The position numbers and the translations under genes are program-made. A DNA stretch of 33,351 nt, taken from the NCBI GenBank assembly GCA_947627925.1, contig CANQXW010000010.1, positions 1 to 33,351 on the forward strand, written 5' to 3'. Below are positions 28,246 to 33,351 of the stretch, in pieces. Positions within the stretch are counted from its first letter, which is position 1. The number at the start of each line of letters is the position of its first letter. The stretch comes from an uncultured Bacilli bacterium (lineage in GTDB: Bacteria > Bacillota_I > Bacilli_A > RF39 > UBA660). The notes beneath the pieces were generated by a model that ran no database searches, was not told the DNA's origin, and worked only from the letters and a program-made list of their open reading frames with translations.

Positions 28246-29376
28246 TTATTTTAAATTAAGTTTTTCATAACATTTTTTAAAAGATTCTAGAAAATAATCT
28301 ATCTCTTCTTCTGTAGTTAAATGGGATAAACTTATTCTAATACTTGATTTGGCTCTTTCTAAATCATTAGTTAACTTATAAACACTTTCACTATAAGAGT
28401 TAATATCGCTACAAGCTGATTTAGTGGATACATAAATATCATATTCTTCTAAAGCATTCATAAAGCTTTCCGCTTTAACTCCTTTAATACTAATATTTAA
28501 AATATGGGGAATAGAGTAATCATTACTATTTAGATAAACATTATCATATTTTTGTAAGTTTTCTTTTATTTTTTGATTTAGTTTTAAAACATATTCATAA
28601 TGACTATCAATATTTTCTAAAGATAGTCTTAAAGCTTTGGCTAAAGATGCAATTAAAGGATGAGCTGGAGTACCACTTCTAAATAAAGTGGTGGATTTTC
28701 CCCCATGGATAAGAGGGGTTAGTTCAATGTTATTCTTTTTAATTAAAGCCGCAATGCCTTTTAAACCATAAATTTTATGAGCGGAAAAAGAAGCTAAGTC
28801 GACATTATCTAAATTGATATTAACTTTTCCAATACTTTGGGTTAAATCAACATGAAAAAAGCATTTCGGATAATTGTTTAGAATTTCGCCAATTTCTTCA
28901 ATAGGTTCTTTTAAACCTATTTCACTACTAATGGCATTAATTGTAACTAAAATAGTATCCTCCCGAATTAATTTTTTTAAATCTTCTAAATCTATTAAGC
29001 CATTTTCTAAAGTTTTAACATAAGATATTTCATAACCTAAAGTTTTTAAATATTCTAAAACTTCTTTAACTGAGGAATGTTCATAGTAAGACGTGATAAT
29101 ATGCTTGCCACGATTGGCATATTTAAAAGCAATGCCTTTAATTGCCAAATTATTAGATTCAGATGCGGAACTTGTATAGATAATTTCTTTATCTATTAGA
29201 TTTAATAAATTAGATATTTGCTTGCTTGCTTGGCTAATTAAATTATTGGCTTTGATTCCTAATTTATGAGTAGAATTAGCATTGCCAATAATTTCTAGAG
29301 AAGCTTTATTAAATGAATCTAAAACTTCTTTATTAACTGGAGTTGTCGCACTATAATCAAGATAAACCATAAACAT
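28246..29376 (-). CDS. Cysteine desulfurase, NifS/IscS-like
   Basis: YLDYSATTPVNKEVL, NANSTHKLG, HVDLTQSIGK, SFSAHKIYGLKG motifs. Confidence 0.9.
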   Translation of the reverse strand: MFMVYLDYSATTPVNKEVLDSFNKASLEIIGNANSTHKLGIKANNLISQASKQISNLLNLIDKEIIYTSSASESNNLAIKGIAFKYANRGKHIITSYYEHSSVKEVLEYLKTLGYEISYVKTLENGLIDLEDLKKLIREDTILVTINAISSEIGLKEPIEEIGEILNNYPKCFFHVDLTQSIGKVNINLDNVDLASFSAHKIYGLKGIAALIKKNNIELTPLIHGGKSTTLFRSGTPAHPLIASLAKALRLSLENIDSHYEYVLKLNQKIKENLQKYDNVYLNSNDYSIPHILNISIKGVKAESFMNALEEYDIYVSTKSACSDINSYSESVYKLTNDLERAKSSIRISLSHLTTEEEIDYFLESFKKCYEKLNLK

Positions 29377-29461
29377 ACCTCTTTCTTTCGTTAAAGATTA
29401 TACCATAATTTGAAGAGTTTAGTTTATTTAATTAACCAAATTTAGAAAATAATCATAAAAT

Positions 29462-30556
29462 ATGCTAGGTGGTATTTTGAAAAACTATAAAGTATGTGTT
29501 TATGCGATTACCAAAAATGAAGAAAAATTTGTGAAAAGATGGGTTGATTCGATGAAGGAAGCTGATAAAATAATTGTCCTAGATACAGGATCAACCGATA
29601 ATACAGTAAGTTTATTAAAAGAATTAGGAGTAGAAGTACATGAGCAAATTTTTAATCCTTGGCGTTTTGATGAGGCCCGCAATGCCTCTTTAGCTTTAGT
29701 GCCTCCTGATTATGATATTTGCGTTTGTACTGATTTAGATGAAGTTTTTGAAAGAGGCTGGAAAGAAAAAGTAATCGCGGCTTGGAATGATGATGTTACG
29801 AGACTAAGATATAATTATAATTGGTCCTTTGATGAATATGGAAAACCAGCCACAAGTTTTTTAATCAATAAAATTCATAAAAATGGTTATTATAAATGGA
29901 CTCATCCAGTTCATGAAGTATTAACACCTTTAAAGGAAGAGAATGAAGTAATGGCTAAAGGCATAGTGGTCAATCATTATCCTGATCAAACAAAATCACG
30001 AGGAAGTTACTTGCCTCTTTTAGAACTTAGTGTAAAAGAAGATCCTTTGGATGATCGGAATATGCATTATTTAGGAAGAGAGTATATGTATTATCATAGA
30101 TGGGATGATGCAATTAAGACTTTAAAGAAGCATTTAACTTTAGAAAAAGCCACTTGGAAAGATGAAAGAGCAGCTTCAATGCGCTTTATTGCGAGAAGTT
30201 ATAAGGCTAAGATGGAGATAGAAGAAGCCAAAGAGTGGTATAAAAAAGCGATTAAAGAGGCTCCTTATTTAAGAGAGGGTTATATTGAACTTGCTTATAT
30301 TTATTATGAAAATAAGGATTATTTAAAAGCTTATGATTATTTAAGAAAAGCCTTAGAGATTAAAAATAAGAGTGATTCTTATATTAATGAAGAATTTGCG
30401 TGGAATAGTTTTGTTTATGATTTAGTTAGTATTTGTTCTTTTAATTTAGGCTATTATGAAGAAAGTGTGGAATATGTAAAAAAAGCTTTAGAAAAAGATT
30501 CAAATAATTTAAGACTGCAACTTAATTTAGAATATATGGAAAAATTTATAAACTAA
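29462..30556 (+). CDS. Family 2 glycosyltransferase with C-terminal TPR-like repeats
   Basis: YAITKNEEKFVKRWVDSMKEADKIIVLDTGSTDNTV, CTDLDEVF; TPR-like helices. True start may be TTG near 29477. Confidence 0.85.
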   Translation: MLGGILKNYKVCVYAITKNEEKFVKRWVDSMKEADKIIVLDTGSTDNTVSLLKELGVEVHEQIFNPWRFDEARNASLALVPPDYDICVCTDLDEVFERGWKEKVIAAWNDDVTRLRYNYNWSFDEYGKPATSFLINKIHKNGYYKWTHPVHEVLTPLKEENEVMAKGIVVNHYPDQTKSRGSYLPLLELSVKEDPLDDRNMHYLGREYMYYHRWDDAIKTLKKHLTLEKATWKDERAASMRFIARSYKAKMEIEEAKEWYKKAIKEAPYLREGYIELAYIYYENKDYLKAYDYLRKALEIKNKSDSYINEEFAWNSFVYDLVSICSFNLGYYEESVEYVKKALEKDSNNLRLQLNLEYMEKFIN

Positions 30557-30598
30557 AAATCTTTTAAAACGCAATGTTTAATGTCCGCATATTTTTGT

Positions 30599-30700
30599 TG
30601 ACAATAGATTATCGAAATAATAAAATTGTAATTAGAAAAGGACCGGTCGTGGCACATGTAGAGTATTTTTATACTCTGGGCTGCGGTTGGCCCTTTTTTA
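30599..30700 (+). ncRNA. Candidate structured sRNA copy 1 with promoter and terminator
   Basis: TTGACA 30599-30604 - 17 bp - TAAAAT 30622-30627; GGACCGGUCGUGGC...GCUGCGGUUGGCCC stem with inner AGAGUAU/AUACUCU hairpin, then T-run. Confidence 0.65.
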
Positions 30701-30769
30701 TTTTTTTGATATAAACTTTAATATCTTTATAACCTTTAAAACATATTGTTTAATGTCCGCATAATTTTG

Positions 30770-30872
30770 TTGACATTAAATTATCGAAATAATAAAATTG
30801 TAATTAGAAAAGGACCTATCGTGGCACATGTAGAGTATATTTTATACTCTGGGCTGCGGTCGGTCCTTTTTT
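30770..30872 (+). ncRNA. Candidate structured sRNA copy 2 with promoter and terminator
   Basis: TTGACA 30770-30775 - 17 bp - TAAAAT 30793-30798; GGACCUAUCGUGGC...GCUGCGGUCGGUCC stem, AGAGUAU/AUACUCU hairpin, T-run. Confidence 0.65.
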
Positions 30873-31440
30873 ATTTTCTTTTAAATGCTTTTATTAATTT
30901 GTTTCTATCTATTAGTATTATTTGCTTTATCCATTTTCTTTTGGGATTTTCAAATAAATTTAAAATTTGCTTTATATAAAATGATGGTATTCTCAAATTA
31001 TTATTTACTATAATAAAGTTATTAGACTGACCTTTATAATTTTTTAATTTATTATCAATATTATTTTTTCCATTACCTTTTATTTCCTTTAAATCCCATT
31101 TTTCATTAGTATCTTTTACCATGTAATCAGAAGTTTGAATATTTTCTGGTTCATTTACTTTGGGAAGCATGTAAATATCTTTTCCAAGTAATTGGGCTAA
31201 AAATATTCCTACTTCTTTTTCTTTAGGAGTATAATCTAAAACTACTTTTTTACCATCAACATAGTATTTTTTACCATGATGCTCATAATATTTAGCATCA
31301 TATACTTTACCTTTAGCTAATTTTAAATTTTTGGAATATAGATCTGTAATATCTTCATAATTTTTTTCTTTAACTTTTATCATAATAGTGTCTTTAAAAA
31401 CTTTACTAGTTTTACTCCCTTCACTATTATTATTCGTCAC
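30871..31440 (-). CDS. CdiA-CT / phage barnase-EndoU-ColicinE5/D-RelE-like nuclease domain protein
   Basis: EVGIFLAQLLGKDIYMLPKVNEPENIQTSDYMVKDTNEKWDLKEIKGNGKNNIDNKLKNYKGQSNNFIIV...KRKWIKQIILIDRNKLIKAFKRK; resembles contact-dependent-inhibition C-terminal nuclease domains. GTG start. Confidence 0.65.
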   Translation of the reverse strand: MTNNNSEGSKTSKVFKDTIMIKVKEKNYEDITDLYSKNLKLAKGKVYDAKYYEHHGKKYYVDGKKVVLDYTPKEKEVGIFLAQLLGKDIYMLPKVNEPENIQTSDYMVKDTNEKWDLKEIKGNGKNNIDNKLKNYKGQSNNFIIVNNNLRIPSFYIKQILNLFENPKRKWIKQIILIDRNKLIKAFKRK

Positions 31441-31552
31441 ATATGCTTTGATTTCCTTTTTTTTAAAGAAAGTTTTTTATAAAAATTAAAACTTTTTTGC
31501 CAATTCTTATATAATTGGTAAAAAATTTGGTAATTTCTGATGATAGCAAAAT

Positions 31553-31604
31553 AAAACAGATTAGTTAATCTGTAAGGAGAACAGCATGAATAACTAATCT
31601 GTTT
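31553..31604 (-). terminator. Long hairpin terminator overlapping the sortase stop codon
   Basis: aaaacagattagtta (31553-31567) and taactaatctgtttt are exact reverse complements; T-run on minus strand. Confidence 0.65.
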
Positions 31605-33193
31605 TTACCATTATTGGAACAAGTTGATAAAGTAAGAATTTTATCCGTACTAGCTACAGGAGTATTAAAGTTATAAATACTACGATTAATAATTAGATTA
31701 AGAAATTCTTGGAATTTATCTTCGGAACTAAAATCCGCAATTAAGTAATCGTTAGTATTAGGAATAACATAAATAGAGAATATTTTCCATTTTAGTTTTT
31801 GATAAATTGTATCAAATTCAATAATTTGATTTTCTTCTTTTTTATACCAACTAGAATATTTTACTTTATATAAAGTTCCAAACATTACGCCACTGTAATA
31901 CATGTTATGGCCAAAGATAATATTGTTTTGACTAAGGTTTTTGGCGTCAGCTCGATAATCCATAAAAATCCAACCACTATTATCTTTTTCCTTCTTAAAG
32001 TTCTTTTTTAAATAGAAATCATTATCTTCGGCTTGAACTACAGGATAATCAACATTCGTATTATTAACTTTGAGCCATCCCACGGTATCTTCATTTATTT
32101 CTAATAAGCTAGCGACATCATTATTGTATTTTACATCTCCATTGGAAGCTTTTCCAGGTTCTTCAGGAGATACAATACTAACATTAGGTTCATTTGGCGT
32201 TTGCTCATCAGTTTCAATTTCTTCTTCATTATTTTTTTCTTCTCCTTTAGCAAGGGTTTCTTGAATATCTTTTTTAATATCATCAACCTTTTGCATAGAG
32301 GCATAATTAGAATAGAAAACATAAAAGACAATGGAAGAAATTAAGAATAAGGAAATAAAAATACAGGTTTTAATCGTATTAATATGAATTTGATTCATTA
32401 AATTATCTTCTAAATATTCTTTACTATAATCTATTTTAAATAAAATTCCATTAGTCCGAGCATTTTTCTTATTTATTTTCTTTAAATAATCAATTAATTC
32501 TAAATCATGAATGTTATCAGAAATATGAATTTTAATATTTTTAAGTTTTAGAGAATAGAGAATATCTAAAATATTTTCAATATCATTTTTATTTAATTTA
32601 TCAATATAAATATTTTTCAAATATTTATTAATATTAATGAAACCGATAAAGTCTTCTTCGTCTTCTTTAGATAGAGGAAGATGTAGGTAAATAGTGGTTT
32701 TATAATATAAAGAGGAAAAGTTTTCCATATTATTATCTTTCATAAAATTACTCATAAATAACATTTCGGAACGACTTTCCACAGTAATTTTTTCTTTATC
32801 GAGCATTTCTAAAAGAAATGTTGGTAAACTATATATAGAAATAAAATTAATTGTATTAGTTTTTATTATCGCATTACATATTTTATAAGTAAGATTGGAT
32901 TCTTCTAAAAGATGTAAAATATGAAGATGAGAAATATTACTAGCAACTTTTAAAATCATCGGAGCAATTTTAAATTCTTTAATAACTAATGTATCAATTC
33001 CATAATCGTTAACTAACTCTTTAATAAAGTTATTAACAATTCTTACATTTTGCATAATATATTCGTCACTAAAAACTAATTCATTTTCGCTAATGACATT
33101 AGTATTGATTAAACTTTTTTGTTCTTGCTTTAACCGCTTTTTTTCTTGAACAATGAGTTTGTTAGCTTTTATTTGAAAAAGAACTTTTATCAT
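31565..33193 (-). CDS. Class B sortase with large N-terminal extension
   Basis: TVGWLKVNNTNVDYPVVQAEDNDFYL, IIFGHNM, LTLSTC (catalytic Cys codon 31619-31621), NRLVIHA. ATG 33193 has SD taaggagt; ORF track uses upstream TTG 33226. Confidence 0.85.
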   Translation of the reverse strand: MIKVLFQIKANKLIVQEKKRLKQEQKSLINTNVISENELVFSDEYIMQNVRIVNNFIKELVNDYGIDTLVIKEFKIAPMILKVASNISHLHILHLLEESNLTYKICNAIIKTNTINFISIYSLPTFLLEMLDKEKITVESRSEMLFMSNFMKDNNMENFSSLYYKTTIYLHLPLSKEDEEDFIGFININKYLKNIYIDKLNKNDIENILDILYSLKLKNIKIHISDNIHDLELIDYLKKINKKNARTNGILFKIDYSKEYLEDNLMNQIHINTIKTCIFISLFLISSIVFYVFYSNYASMQKVDDIKKDIQETLAKGEEKNNEEEIETDEQTPNEPNVSIVSPEEPGKASNGDVKYNNDVASLLEINEDTVGWLKVNNTNVDYPVVQAEDNDFYLKKNFKKEKDNSGWIFMDYRADAKNLSQNNIIFGHNMYYSGVMFGTLYKVKYSSWYKKEENQIIEFDTIYQKLKWKIFSIYVIPNTNDYLIADFSSEDKFQEFLNLIINRSIYNFNTPVASTDKILTLSTCSNNGKNRLVIHAVLLTD

Positions 33194-33351
33194 TATTAAA
33201 TACTCCTTACTATTATAATAACACAATTTGACACAATTTAATAAAAAAATTGGGAAAAAATGTAGATTTTTGCATTTTTATGATATAACCCGAGTTTGAC
33301 AGATAACTTATAAATGAAATATCATTTTAACCAGTATTCATAAGGCTTTTT

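Larger units (their letters stand above)
30565..30874 (+). repeat. Tandem duplication of a ~140-bp promoter+sRNA unit, offset 171 bp
   Basis: ttgtttaatgtccgcata...ttttgttgaca...ttatcgaaataataaaattgtaattagaaaaggacc...gtggcacatgtagagtat...atactctgggctgcggt present twice with few differences. Confidence 0.85.

Overview
This is an AT-rich, low-GC window typical of Bacillota. The lineage is inferred only (an uncultured Bacilli/RF39-like gut organism is plausible). Housekeeping genes recognised: dusB-type tRNA-dihydrouridine synthase, PduL-type phosphotransacylase, AddB/AddA, murC, murD, nrdD/nrdG, and a NifS-like cysteine desulfurase. Accessory and surface genes: a two-gene putative surface-protein operon at the left end, an Rpn/PD-(D/E)XK family gene with a duplicated C-terminal ORF, a 2460-aa cohesin/dockerin/M26-like metalloprotease, a collagen-like protein, a class B sortase with a large N-terminal extension, and a CdiA-CT-like nuclease ORF. 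Points most worth a second look: (1) a G9 tract inside the spacer of a near-consensus promoter driving the left-end operon, whose second protein has a GC-rich, hypervariable-looking C-terminal segment resembling a DGR variable region, with an AAY-rich template-like homologous fragment at 15.28-15.41 kb (no reverse transcriptase in the window); (2) an Rpn gene with an SD-sequestering leader hairpin, an internal RpnS-like start, and a tandem stand-alone duplicate of that C-terminal piece; (3) two tandem ~140-bp units each carrying a promoter and a structured small RNA beside a nuclease-toxin-like ORF; (4) a candidate type I toxin/antisense RNA module at 2.3-2.55 kb; (5) a class III RNR whose glycyl-radical domain is a separate ORF. 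All calls come from reading the sequence; no database searches were run.
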